A DNA stretch of 64,000 nt. Origin: Daphnia pulex. Its lineage: Eukaryota > Arthropoda > Branchiopoda > Diplostraca > Daphniidae. The DNA lies in assembly GCF_021134715.1 (NCBI RefSeq), contig NC_060028.1, positions 1,944,501-2,008,500 on the forward strand, written 5' to 3'. Positions 41,799 through 51,900 of this stretch are shown here, piece by piece. The position numbers and the translations under genes were made by a program. The notes below the pieces were generated by a model. That model was not told the origin of the DNA and searched no databases. It saw only the letters and a program-made list of their open reading frames with translations. How positions within the stretch are numbered: position 1 is the stretch's first letter; every line of letters begins with the position of its first letter.

Positions 41799-44105
41799 TT
41801 AAGATGACGAGTTCAAGGAAGTAAATTGCTTAATGAATTTCTCGTCATCATCTATGTTGTTGCCGTTGTTTTTAGCCAATTCCAACAGTTCTTTTAAATT
41901 CTCAATTTTTTCCCTGCATCCAGGTTTTTGGTCTCTCTCTGCGTTGTCGACCATCATCTGGATATACTCAAAAGTAGAGAGCGGATTACCGTGAAGTGCA
42001 ATCGCCTTCAATTTGTTGTGCAAGTAAGTTATGCCATTCATATTCTTGATGGTTTCTTCTTTCAGTTTTTCAACTTCCGTTTCGACTGCCTTCACCAACA
42101 TTTCTGCGTCCATCTTTTTCTTCATTGCGTCTTCGTAATTGTTGCGAATATCGTGAAACATCCGCATTTCCTCCACCTGGATAAAGGTCCATTTAAAATG
42201 TTCGTTTTGGTGCAAGCCGTCCGAACATCGTCCGGGGCATATCTTACATTTGGGAGTTGCTAAATTTTTGGCGGCGTTCAGTAATGTGTTGGCAAGGACT
42301 ATGAAGTCATTCTGGAATCTAATTCCCTCTGGTTTCCAAAATGCTGAGCAAAACCCCGTCAACAAACTCGGTTCGCAGGGATAGTGGCAGGTCGTTTCAC
42401 ATTTTGTGCAGTTCATGGCTAAATCAGCGGTGGGCATTTTCACCTTTTTAGAAACTGGAACGCTCATCTCAAAGTTCTGGTTGGCTTGGATTTTTTCTCT
42501 ATTGATTGCGACGAGATCTTTGGTCTTGCGCAACTCGTCCATCTTCATCAGCTGTTTCTCGATGCCGCCAAGCATGAAATCCAGATAAATTTCCAGTTGT
42601 TCTCTGTCCTCCAATACTTGGTTAGTCATCTGCAGAGATTTGGTTGGCATCTCGTTTATTTCTTCAAAGAAGAGCTTGAAATTCTTCATTGCGTTCTTCC
42701 ATTCAACAGGCGACATGTCGTCCTCATCCGATTGACTAATAAAAACGGCGCCGTTGTTGAATTTCTGGTGGCTGGGCAATCCTTTCGAGTCCATCCGGCA
42801 AGGGAGTTCTGCCTCTTTGATGGCATCCAAGACAAGCGGTTGCCTTCCGTCGGAGAAGGTGACGAGAAAACGGATGTTTTCTTCAATGTCTTTGCCAAAA
42901 ATGGACAATACCGAGTTGAAAATGTATTTTTGCGAAGCTGTTAGACGGACGAGTGAGGATTGGACAACGAATCCAACGGCATCCAATTCCTGCAATAATC
43001 ATTTGCAAGTAGAATTTGATTAAAAAGTAGATTGAGTCTTCTGCCGCAACGCTTTATTTACCTGAATTCCATTTTGATGCTTAAAAAATTCCTGTATGGC
43101 TGAAGTGATTTCCTTGTCACGGTCCATCCCGCCAGTGTCTCCAAATCCTGGCGTATCGACAATTGTGAGCGAAAACGGAATGCGGAATCCAGATCGGTAG
43201 TGGAGATCGTAGGCTGTGACTCCTTGCGTTTGGCTATTGGCTTGCGATGCTCCTCTGAGTTCCTCATCGACGAGAATAAAACGGAAAGGGTCGTCCCATT
43301 CAACCCCCAATATGTAATTGATCATGGCATTAATCATGGTCGTCTTTCCCGATCCAGTGGCGCCCATCAACAAAATTGTTTTGCGTGTTCTCTCCGGCAA
43401 AATGGGTTCGCCGAAAGAGAATCGCTTGACCATGGAAGATGACTCGGTGTAAGTGGGTACCTGGGTCAATTTTAACTTGTACAAAGTCACACCTTCGACA
43501 TCTGTGGATCCGGTACATTCATTTTGTATTTCGAATGGTAATCTGTTGATACCTTCGGCTGCTTTTGATTGGCACTGAATATTTTCACGGGGATCGGTGG
43601 CTGTCGCATCCTCTTTTGGTTGTTGTTGCTGATTGATTGGATGTGATGTTTCATCTGGCACTGTAGGAGCGACTGACGCATTCTCCGGTACTTGTTGCTG
43701 CTGACTGATTGGTTTTGGAGTGTCTGGTACTGCGGCTATTTGATCCATCGGAGATGTCGCCAGACCTAGCTCTGCTTTCAACCTCCTTATGCTGTTGGAA
43801 GGAGTCGCTTTCGCTTTCACCAGGACATCTCCGTTGAGTAAATCCTCTTTGACGTCTTCCAAGTCCAGTAAATTATTAGCCACTAGCAAATAGCTGAAGG
43901 CATCGAGTCGATTATTTTTCAAGACGTCGACCACTTCAGTTGACAGGAGAAGAACGGCTTTCTGATTGAGATAAATTAAGTTCGAGCTCTGGAAATCTTT
44001 ATGCCCGATCATGGTAAAGTAGATTCTGACAATTTCACTGGCGTTGTCTCTGGCATTTTCAAAAAGTTGTCCCAGAATCTTGTATTGGATTTGAAAATAA
44101 TCCAT
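41799..44105 (-). CDS. AIG1/GIMAP-like P-loop GTPase, copy B (full length)
   Basis: Two exons, 44105-43062 and 42989-41799, encode about 744 residues. Domain order: residues 1-95, a compact helical N-terminal domain (MDYFQIQYKILGQLFENA, then VVDVLKNNRLDAFSYLLVAN) whose size suits a death-fold or similar adaptor module; a Pro/Gln-rich linker with QQQQ runs to about residue 205; the G domain with GATGSGKTT, NSQTQGVTAYDLHY and DTPGFGDT; then in exon 2 VTFSDG, the Cys/His region MNCTKCETTCHYPC to CKICPGRC and FKW; then coiled coil to the end. The single intron falls just after the G3 region, in the same place in all three copies. Likely cytosolic; partners unknown. Confidence 0.88.
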
Positions 44106-44789
44106 ATCCTATTTACGCGAAAATGAGATAAGAAGTGAGTTGAGTTACAGATTGCAGAATTATAATTTTTGCGGGAATTTTTGATGGAATTTCAAGAACT
44201 TTCACTCATTCTTAATATGTTTTAATTGTTCTTTTAAAAAGATTAAGTCTAACAAGCAGTACATCCATTAGATTTCTAAAGTAAAAAACTTATTTGTCTT
44301 ACTACTGTAATGTTTACATTGATTGTTTAATTACGGTACCTTGTTATTCAGCAAAAAGAAATGTTGCAAAATATTCTATATGCGTGCAATCTGCACGCAT
44401 GGAATTGATGGATAGCTACTTTTTACTTCATACTTTTATTTCAGTTTTGAAATCTTTATCTGTAGTAATGTTTTATCAGCATCATGTTTTTATCAGCGAC
44501 TTGTTGATAAGGTATGTTGTTTGTCATAAATATTTAAGAGAAACGCTTTCTTTTTTATAACAATTGAAGTGCGAACTACTCCCCCCTCCTACAAATTAAA
44601 ATTTGTACAAGCAAACTGCCTATAATTGCGACAGATGTATTACGCGCTGAAATTATTTTTATAATTACATATCTATTGAGAAACAGGCGTAAAAGGAAAC
44701 GTGCTAGTTAAAATGTATCGTGACATTCGTGAGAAATTCTAAACCTATTTTTACTTCCGTGATAAGTGAAGCGATTGACGAATCTCAGA
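44106..44789. other. Spacer upstream of GTPase copy B
   Basis: AT-rich sequence with only short frames. It holds the presumed promoter of copy B immediately right of 44105. No repeat was recognised. Confidence 0.4.
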
Positions 44790-44905
44790 ATGGCTTCCAC
44801 AATTTTGTTGGTCAGTTGGGCCAACGCTCACAATTTATTCAAACTCCCCGTTTTGCCTCTCGTTTTCCATCATCATATGGAGGTACTCTGGGTTACCGTT
44901 TCGAT
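44790..44905 (-). pseudogene. Relic of a fourth GTPase copy, 3' end only
   Basis: On the plus strand, TTGGTCAGTTGGGCCAACG and the following ATTCAAACTC, TCTCGTTTTCCATCATCAT and TATGGAGGTACTCTGGGTTA line up, with small gaps, with the 3' end of copy A at 39325-39450 (TCGGTCAGTTTGGCCAATGG, TCTCGTTGTCAATCAGCAT, TATACTCGGGAGTGG). Only the C-terminal coiled-coil part remains; the G domain and Cys region are gone. Confidence 0.72.
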
Positions 44906-44924
44906 ATACCGCACGAACTATACA

Positions 44925-45090
44925 ATCAGTGCGTTCAAACTCACCTTTTATCATAAAAGAGCGTGCCATATGCTCAGCTGAGAAAACAGACGAAAATGGC
45001 TCAGCTGTCGACTTTTGTATTTAGCGTTAAAATGTTTTCTGCTGATTTTATTGACTCTATCAAATGATTCGACCGTCGTAACAAAATGCA
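44925..45090 (+). pseudogene. Relic of the small secreted coiled-coil gene
   Basis: TTCAAACTCACCTTTTATC, then AAAGAGCGTG, and ATGGCTCAGCTGTCGACTTT with TGTATTTAGCGTT match the promoter and first exon of the intact gene at 50885-51060 (ATCAAACTCGCCTTTTATC, ATGGCTCAGCTGTTGACTC). The frame opens MAQLSTFVFSV and then stops after about 23 codons. It sits directly beside the GTPase relic. Confidence 0.8.
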
Positions 45091-45225
45091 AGAGCGTTTA
45101 AGAAAGGACCTCATTTTTCGTTGATGGTAACCCCGAAACCAGCAAGATTTAAACTTTTATTGATTTCAAACATCTAATTTTTTTTTTCATTTATAATGGA
45201 GAAAGAGAACAGCCCAGTCGATCAG

Positions 45226-45450
45226 TTTACTTACTCCACAGGGAATCGCTGAAACATCAGCCGTTCCTCTGGCAATGGAAAATATCCCCGCGGCTTCTTT
45301 CTTCCCATCCGAAATGCCTGACCTTCCGAATTTTGTTTTGGGTCAGTCGGTTTTCTTCCTGTGGCTGATGCAATCAAACCAACCCATCGGAGCCATCTGC
45401 ATCCGTCCGGTACCCATGTTTAACTCGGCATTTTGTGCAAAATTTGGGTG
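45226..45450 (+). pseudogene. Coding-like fragment, unknown family
   Basis: An open stretch with protein-like composition reads GIAETSAVPLAMENIPAASF, then MPDLPNFVLGQSVFFLWLM and GAICIRPVPMFNSAF before a stop. It has neither a convincing start nor a matching continuation. I do not recognise it. It may be a remnant of a gene broken by the duplications around it. Confidence 0.35.
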
Positions 45451-45747
45451 ACTATTTTTTTCATTCTCCCATGACATTTTTCAGTACTAATATTTAATTG
45501 TTAGTTTTACTATGTATCATTTTCAATTGAACAGGCTACTTTGGGAAATTACATCTTTTTGCCGGTAATCCGGCCGGAATTGAAGCAGCTATTTAAGGGC
45601 GTGAAACAACACAACGCCAGATCTCATCAGGAGCTACACAAATCAACGACGATGGAATCCTTTTCGTGACGGTTTTGAGCAATCAAAATATTGTCGGATG
45701 AAGTTTCGATGTCAGACTAGAAAACTAGCCCCCCCCCCTCCACCGAC

Positions 45748-46062
45748 GTAGTCGATCTTTTTGGCCGCTTCGCCAATTACCACGTACTCAAACTATACCG
45801 AGTTCGATCGCAGCAGGAGAAGGAAATAATTACTCGCTATCCCTCGAGTCCAGATAATAAGTATACCTCGAATACACGACAGGTAAAAAAAAAATCTTTT
45901 TATAATTAGGTATATTTCCTGGTAAAATATCGATTGGCATTCGACGTTTTTGTTATTCAGAATGTCGTCAAGAAACGTCACCCGGACGACGAGCTTCTTA
46001 ATCAAATGTTGGCTTCTGTGTATAAAAGTCGGGAACTGGATCATTCTAGATTCGTCTTTTAG
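45748..46062 (+). pseudogene. Two-exon 3' tail of an unknown gene
   Basis: Exon-like piece 45748-45881 (VVDLFGRFANYHVLKLYRV, KEIITRYPSSPDNKYTSN) ends in CGACAG followed by GTAAAA. After a 78-bp intron it joins NVVKKRHPDDELLNQMLASV and YKSRELDHSRFVF, then stop. The frame is continuous across good splice sites, so this was probably once coding. The upstream part could not be linked in one frame. It ends 42 bp before the RING gene ATG. Confidence 0.4.
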
Positions 46063-46103
46063 TGAGCTCTTGTGGTGTCGACTCGAGCAATCAATTTTTA
46101 AAA

Positions 46104-47245
46104 ATGGAAGGTAAAGAAGGCGAGAATTTACTCACTTGCAGAGTCTGTCAAAAAGAATTCGATGCGACAAAGCGAGTGCCGAAATTCTTACCATGTCTAC
46201 ACACATTTTGTCTCGTGTGCTTAAACAAGGTATACATAAAACTATTCAATTGAATTCAATGATTTACTTAATTAATACCATTTTTAATTAGATGAAGACG
46301 CAAGGCGGAGCAACGATAAAGAAGTGTCCAACTTGTCACAAAGTTTGCGATGTGAGAGTCGCCGAATTGCCTGTTAACGACTACGTTTTGTACATATTAA
46401 ATATGAGATCCAAAATGGAGGCTGATGCCGTCAGAATGCCCAGTCCGAACAAAACGTAAATAATTGTGTGATATTTGAGTTTATTAGATTGAAATCTTGA
46501 TACATGTCATGAATTGTTTAGGGGCCCGAGCTGGTGTTTACTATGCGATATGATGGCCAAACCAGAGTGCTACACCCAAGATCACGGATTACTTTACTTG
46601 ACGTCGGGTACGATGAAGAACGTGGAGCGACTGGTCAGCCTGAAAAACGAATTTAGAAACATCAAGAAGCAGCTGATGAAGGCCATTGAGGAACGCAAGA
46701 AGATCAAAATCCACTACACGGAACTGTTGGACGCCATCCATTCCATCGAGAGTGATATCCAGAGCAAGTTGGATGAAAATGAAAAACAGCTGGCTGATTG
46801 GACAACTAATTTCCTGGTTGTCGAGCAACGCCAAGGATCTCCTGTGCCCAACGGCACCGAATCCAACCCGGGATCGATCGATGCGGACGATTTCTTCCAG
46901 CTCATCACGTCCGTTGGTAGTTCCGGAAAGGAGAAAATAACGCTGGAGACGTGGAAGATGACGGTGGAGAAAACGTCTCAAAAATACGACGAGAAAATCG
47001 CCAAAATCACAGCCGAAAAAACGGACATTGAAGAGCAGAGGAAGATGAGGATCTCCGTCCGCATGTGCGATCCTTCCAAGAAAGACACGGCTCAACCCAT
47101 TGGTGAAATTCTGTGCGAAGGTTTCGTGATAGACGAGTTGGAGGGAAGCAAGAGCGTCACTGACATTGAGAAGAATTTCCTTTTGCTTTTAACTCACATT
47201 GTATTTACACTTCACAAGCAGAGAAAACCTGATCGCTTTCTTTAA
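46104..47245 (+). CDS. RING-finger / TRIM-like E3 ubiquitin ligase candidate
   Basis: Three exons, 46104-46229, 46292-46455 and 46522-47245, encode 337 residues. Exon 1 opens MEGKEGENLL and holds the first part of a C3HC4 RING: CRVCQKEF, then PCLHTFCLVCLNK. Exon 2 completes it with KKCPTCHKVC. Exon 3 begins with a short Cys/His segment (CLLCDMMAKPECYTQDHG) that looks like half of a B-box, followed by about 100 residues of coiled coil and a unique C-terminal part without a SPRY, NHL or MATH domain. RING plus B-box plus coiled coil is the TRIM order, so ubiquitin ligase activity is likely. It lies on the opposite strand inside the GTPase array, between copies B and C. Confidence 0.82.
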
Positions 47246-47559
47246 TGTGTACTATGACTGATAGAGGTCTCCAATAAAAAAAAAACACAAGTTAAGGAAA
47301 AAGAATGTCGTTAACACAAGAGTATGAAATCTAGACCTTTATTAAGTTAACATGTGTCTTTCGCATTTAGGAATATTTAAACTGGCAGCCAGCCAACACT
47401 TGTTTTCTCAAATAGCCAGAGTAAATTATAGATTTTAAAATTCATATTTTAAAAGAAAAATCAGCTTGGTTACAAGATTACAATCATTATTGAAATTAAG
47501 TTCTACTTCTTTTATTTCGTTGAAATAACTATTATTTATAAAGTGCTTGGGACTGTGCT

Positions 47560-49744
47560 TTATTTCTTATCTGTAAATGAAGTCTTCAACTCTTGCAAAC
47601 TCTTAATCCTCTCTTCGTACCCGGGTTTCTCGTCTCTCTTCTCGTTGTCGATAATAATCTGGACGTGATCCATAACGGTAAGCGGATTACCCCGCAGTGC
47701 TATTTTCTTCAACACATTCGAACAGTCTGTGATTTCTTCCATCGTCTTGAAAATGTCTGATTTCAACCGCTCGATTTCTTCTTTCAGTCCCTGCAGGATC
47801 TCTTCGGCGTTCGACTGCTGTTTCTTGGCGGCTTTGTACTTTTCACGCACTTCGTACAGGGTCTGCGTCTCCTCTTCTTGGATCGAGTCCCATTTGTAGT
47901 CTTCGTGTTGGTGTTTATCTTTCGGGCATTTTCCTGGGCAAACGTTGCATGGTGCATTTCCCGGCAAGCAGTTGGAAGCTGCATTAATAAAAGGAAGCGC
48001 TCCCTCTATCAACTGCGGCAACGTCGCTATCGCTGCCGCCCAATCTCCTACTAGACGTTCAAATTGGGCGCTCGGTATTTTTTCGAATATGTTTTTAATT
48101 TTCACCATTATATCGCGGAAGATGTGCATTGAAAACGCTGGGCAAGATTCCTCCCAAATGTTTGGATTGCAAGGATAGTGGCATGTGAATTGGCACACCG
48201 TGCAGTTGAGCGCTTTTTTACCGTCTACAACGACCTTCACTTTCTTCATCACGGGCACTTTCATTTGAAAATTTTTGTTGTTATTGACTTTGTCTCGGTT
48301 CCGGGCGATGAATTCTTCCGTCTTGTGCAATTCCTCCATCTTCATCAGTTGTCTTTCGATGCTGTTCTGTATGGACTCCCGGTGCATTTCGAGAAATTTC
48401 TTGATCCTCAGCACTTCCTTAGTCATCTGCAGCGATTTGGTTGGCATACCAGACAGTTCCTCGAAGAACGTCTTGAAATTGCCCATGGTATTCTTCCAAT
48501 GGAAGTGCGAGAATTCGTCCGATTGTTGCGATTCGTAAATGACACCGTTGTTGAATTTCTGGTAGCAGGGCGATCCCTCGGAATCCTTGCGACACTGAAG
48601 ATTTGCCTTTTTTAAGGCAGCCAAGACAGGGGGTGAATTTCCATCGGAAAAAGTCAGAAGGAAGTGGATGTTCTCTTCAATGTCTCGGCCGAAAATGTTC
48701 AATACCGAATTGAAAATGTATTCTTGGGTACAAGTCAGACGAGGTTCTGTGGATTGCGCAATAATTCCAACTGCATCCAAATCCTGCGTTTTATAGTCAT
48801 TGTTGAAAAACAGATCAGATTTTAATCAAATAAATTTGTTTCACGTTTATATTGTATATTACCTCGATGCCATTTTTATCTCTGAACAAATTTTCAATGT
48901 CCAGTGTGATTTCCTTGTCGCGTTTGATTCCTGCCGTGTCTCCAAATCCCGGCGTGTCAATAATAGTTAGCGAAAAGGGAATGCGGAATCCATCTCGGTA
49001 GTGGAGGTCGTAGGCTGTAACTCCCTGGGTTTGGCTGTGAGCTTGCGTCCCACCTCTGACATCTTCGTCGACCAGCACGAACCGGAAATCATCCTCCCAT
49101 TCAACCCCCAATACGTAATTGATCATAGCGTTGATCCATGTCGTCTTTCCCGACCCCGTGGCTCCCACCAGCAAAATGGTTTTGCACGTTCTAGTCATGG
49201 GGGAGTTTGGGTCGCCCAAGCAAAATCGTTTGATGTTGGAAGCACCAGCAAAGGTTGAGACTGCTTGTAAATTTAATTTGAAAAAATGCAGTTTGCCTAT
49301 TTTTCTCAATAACGGGCATTGTTTTTTAAATTTGAGTGCTAGCCGGCTGCTTTTGTTCTTAGAAACACGTTCGTGAATTGTGAGTGCTTGGACGGCTGCC
49401 TCTAGATTTAGCTGCGCTTTCAGAATTCTTAAAGTATTTGGTGGAGTCGCTTTCGCCAGGACATCTCCGTTGAGTAAATCCTCTTTGACGTTTTCCAAAT
49501 CCAGTAGATTGTTGGCCACCAGCAAATAGCTGAAAGCGTCGAGTCGATTATTTTTCAAGACGTCGACCACTTCAGGTGACAGCAGAAGAACGGCTTTCTC
49601 ATTGAGAAAGGGAATGACGTTTGACGTCTCGAAATCTTTATGGCGGATCATGTCAAAGTAGATTCGGATGATTTCACTGGCGTTCATTCTTGCGTCTTTA
49701 AAAAGGCTTTCCAGACGCTCGACTTGGACTTGAAAGTAGCTCAT
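47560..49744 (-). CDS. AIG1/GIMAP-like P-loop GTPase, copy C (full length)
   Basis: Two exons, 49744-48863 and 48783-47560, encode 701 residues. The N-terminal domain (MSYFQVQVERLESLFKDA, VVDVLKNNRLDAFSYLLVAN) is very close to that of copy B. The linker is different: shorter, basic (KNKSSRLALKFKKQC) and without Gln runs. The G domain has GATGSGKTT, HSQTQGVTAYDLHY and DTPGFGDT. Exon 2 has LTFSDG, LNCTVCQFTCHYPC, an insert of about 35 residues relative to B, CNVCPGKC followed by HQHEDYKW, and coiled coil. The intron position is shared. Higher divergence in the linker and Cys region than in the N-terminal and G domains suggests different constraints on the parts. Confidence 0.88.
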
Positions 49745-50975
49745 TTTCTATTTACATGGAATCAGATAAGAGGAAATAGATTGTCTGATTATCGAAGCTT
49801 TTAATTTTCAGTAATATTTTGTCATTAAAATAATCGGTAGTATTGTTAAACCAAATACTTTTGAGAAAGTAGACAAGCGTAAAAAACATTCTTAGCTTTT
49901 GGGCATTTGCTAAAAACAATAAGTGTAGATATTAAAATTCAAACGCCAGCTTCATTATAAATTGCAGGTATAGAATAATAACTCAACTGCTGTTAAATTA
50001 TGAATTATAGTACCAATCTGCTTGGCAACACAATTTTTCTCTCTAGAACTGTGAAATACTGCGAGATCTCTGTAAAAAAAAGAAAAAAGGGTAGGGAGTT
50101 TATATCCGTTTATTTGATTTTCTTATCCGTAAATTAGTTCTTTTGCTCTGACATTGTGATGGCGTTTTATCACCAACAGAGAATGAGATCACCTGATCTA
50201 TCCAAGCCTATTGTTCAAAAGAAACTTTTTTCGCCCTTGTATATATTGTACGAGTTACTAACCGTAATTACTAATTAGATAAGAAACAAACAGTAATCAT
50301 AGCAGAAAAAAATAGAAAAGCAAGAAGCAGATTAGTCGTTGTCATGGCGATGTAGTATAGTGGCGTGTTTGAGATATAAAACTTTGAGAACTGATGAGAA
50401 GAATGCGTATACAAGTTCGTGGTTACACATTTTTGTATGGTTGATAGCAAAATAATTTGGATACATATTTTTCTAACAGTAGCCAGCAATTATTTTGGTT
50501 GAACGATATTGTCTCCTTATTTATTATTGCTTTTTACTTTTTTAGATAACTCAAAAATAAACTACTTACATGAGGAATGCGGAGTTGCTGGTATTATAGT
50601 TGTTTGGTAAACAACAACGTTTTTTGCACTTATTGGTGCTGTGTTAGATCTTGTTCACGAGGCGGATTTATAAAATTCACGCAGTTACTTCGCCTGATGC
50701 CGATCTGATTCAACACGTCCGCATCACTAACGCCGCTACTCCGTTCTCACTTTCTTCGCGCGAGAGAGAATTCGTTATCTCTTTACCTTTTCTTCGAACA
50801 AATACTAGCGATGACGTGGGAACAATCCCATAGCTCTGGACGCGTTCATTTTAACCTTTTTCCAATTTTATCGACAGCGCACAAATACAATCAAACTCGC
50901 CTTTTATCGCAAAAGGGCGTGTGATATCTGTGTGCTCAGATGAGAAACGACGATTCGAGCCATCAAACCAACAAT
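49745..50975. other. Spacer between GTPase copy C and the small secreted gene
   Basis: AT-rich. The last 90 bp (from about 50885) are conserved in the relic at 44.93 kb and probably include the promoter of the next gene. No other feature can be supported. Confidence 0.45.
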
Positions 50976-51444
50976 ATGGCTCAGCTGTTGACTCTTGTGT
51001 TTAGCGTTCAATTGTTTTGTTTTCTTATGATTTTGTTGACTTGGCCAAATTACTCGACCGCCGCTAACCGTTTCACAACGAACGAAGATGGCGAAATCAA
51101 TCAACTGAGAAACAGTGTTGTGAGTGAATTAATATAATATTTCCTTTATTTTATAGACGGGACTGTGGACGAGAAATTCGCGTTTCTTATTTTAACCGAT
51201 TTTAACCCAATATGATTTTTTTCTAATTCCAAACAAGGTCACCATGAAAGCCAAAATAAGACTGATTGAATCGAAGTTGGAGGACAGAGACCAGCAATAT
51301 GTAAGTCTTTTATTTCATAGTAAGTTTGATCTTGTATTTAGTGATTCACAGTCATCATTACGACAGGTGAATCTGGAAAAAAAAGTGGCTCATCTGGAAC
51401 TTGCCCTACAGAAGGAAAAGGATTCTTGCCCAAAGAGGTCGTGA
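50976..51444 (+). CDS. Small secreted coiled-coil protein
   Basis: Three exons, 50976-51119, 51238-51300 and 51367-51444, encode 94 residues. MAQLLTLVFSVQLFCFLMIL, followed by LTWPNYSTA, is a clear signal peptide. The mature part (IRLIESKLEDRDQQYVNLEK, KVAHLELALQKEK) is a heptad coiled coil ending DSCPKRS. Exons 2 and 3 are whole-codon cassettes (63 and 78 bp). In crustacean secreted lectin-type proteins a similar coiled-coil stalk often precedes a larger C-terminal domain. Here the stop comes straight after the stalk, so the gene may be a shortened relative. A decayed copy lies at 44.93 kb. Confidence 0.65.
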
Positions 51445-51786
51445 TTCTCATGGTGTATACGTTGTTTCGATCAAGAGCTAGATACTTAATTAAACCCTTT
51501 GAGTACAGCAAGTTTGATCAACTAATATATTTGTTAAAAATTATCTAAATGTTGCTGATGCGCTGATTCAAAGAATAAAGAAGAAAGAAGGACTTGCTAA
51601 ACTTGTTGCCAACATTCGCCGCAAGGGTATCAAACCCTGTCGGACAAGGAGCGGGCGAGCGGCACTATAATTCCATCAAATTAATTAAACCCAATTAAAA
51701 TTCATACCCTCAAATCATGAAAATTATGAGATTTTTGTTATCTTATTTACTCAAAATTTGTGGATAAATGAATGAACACATACTAC
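51445..51786. other. Spacer, no gene recognised
   Basis: AT-rich. A short GC-richer patch (51,610-51,665) with a Lys/Arg-rich frame has no start or domain. Confidence 0.4.
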
Positions 51787-51851
51787 ATAAATATTAATTA
51801 CTGCACTCTAGCGACAGATTTTTATACCGATTAATGAAAACGTCTGTTTAT
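51787..51851 (+). repeat. 65-bp sequence shared with the RCE1 upstream region
   Basis: Matches 35030-35096. It ends 50 bp before the SRP19 start codon, so it overlaps the expected promoter or 5' untranslated region of SRP19. The core GCACTCTAGCGACAG resembles insulator-type or core-promoter motifs, but this is only suggestive. Confidence 0.7.
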
Positions 51852-51900
51852 GTCCAAATTCTTCTGCAATTTATTTTAATGTTTACGTGGAGGCTTAGAA

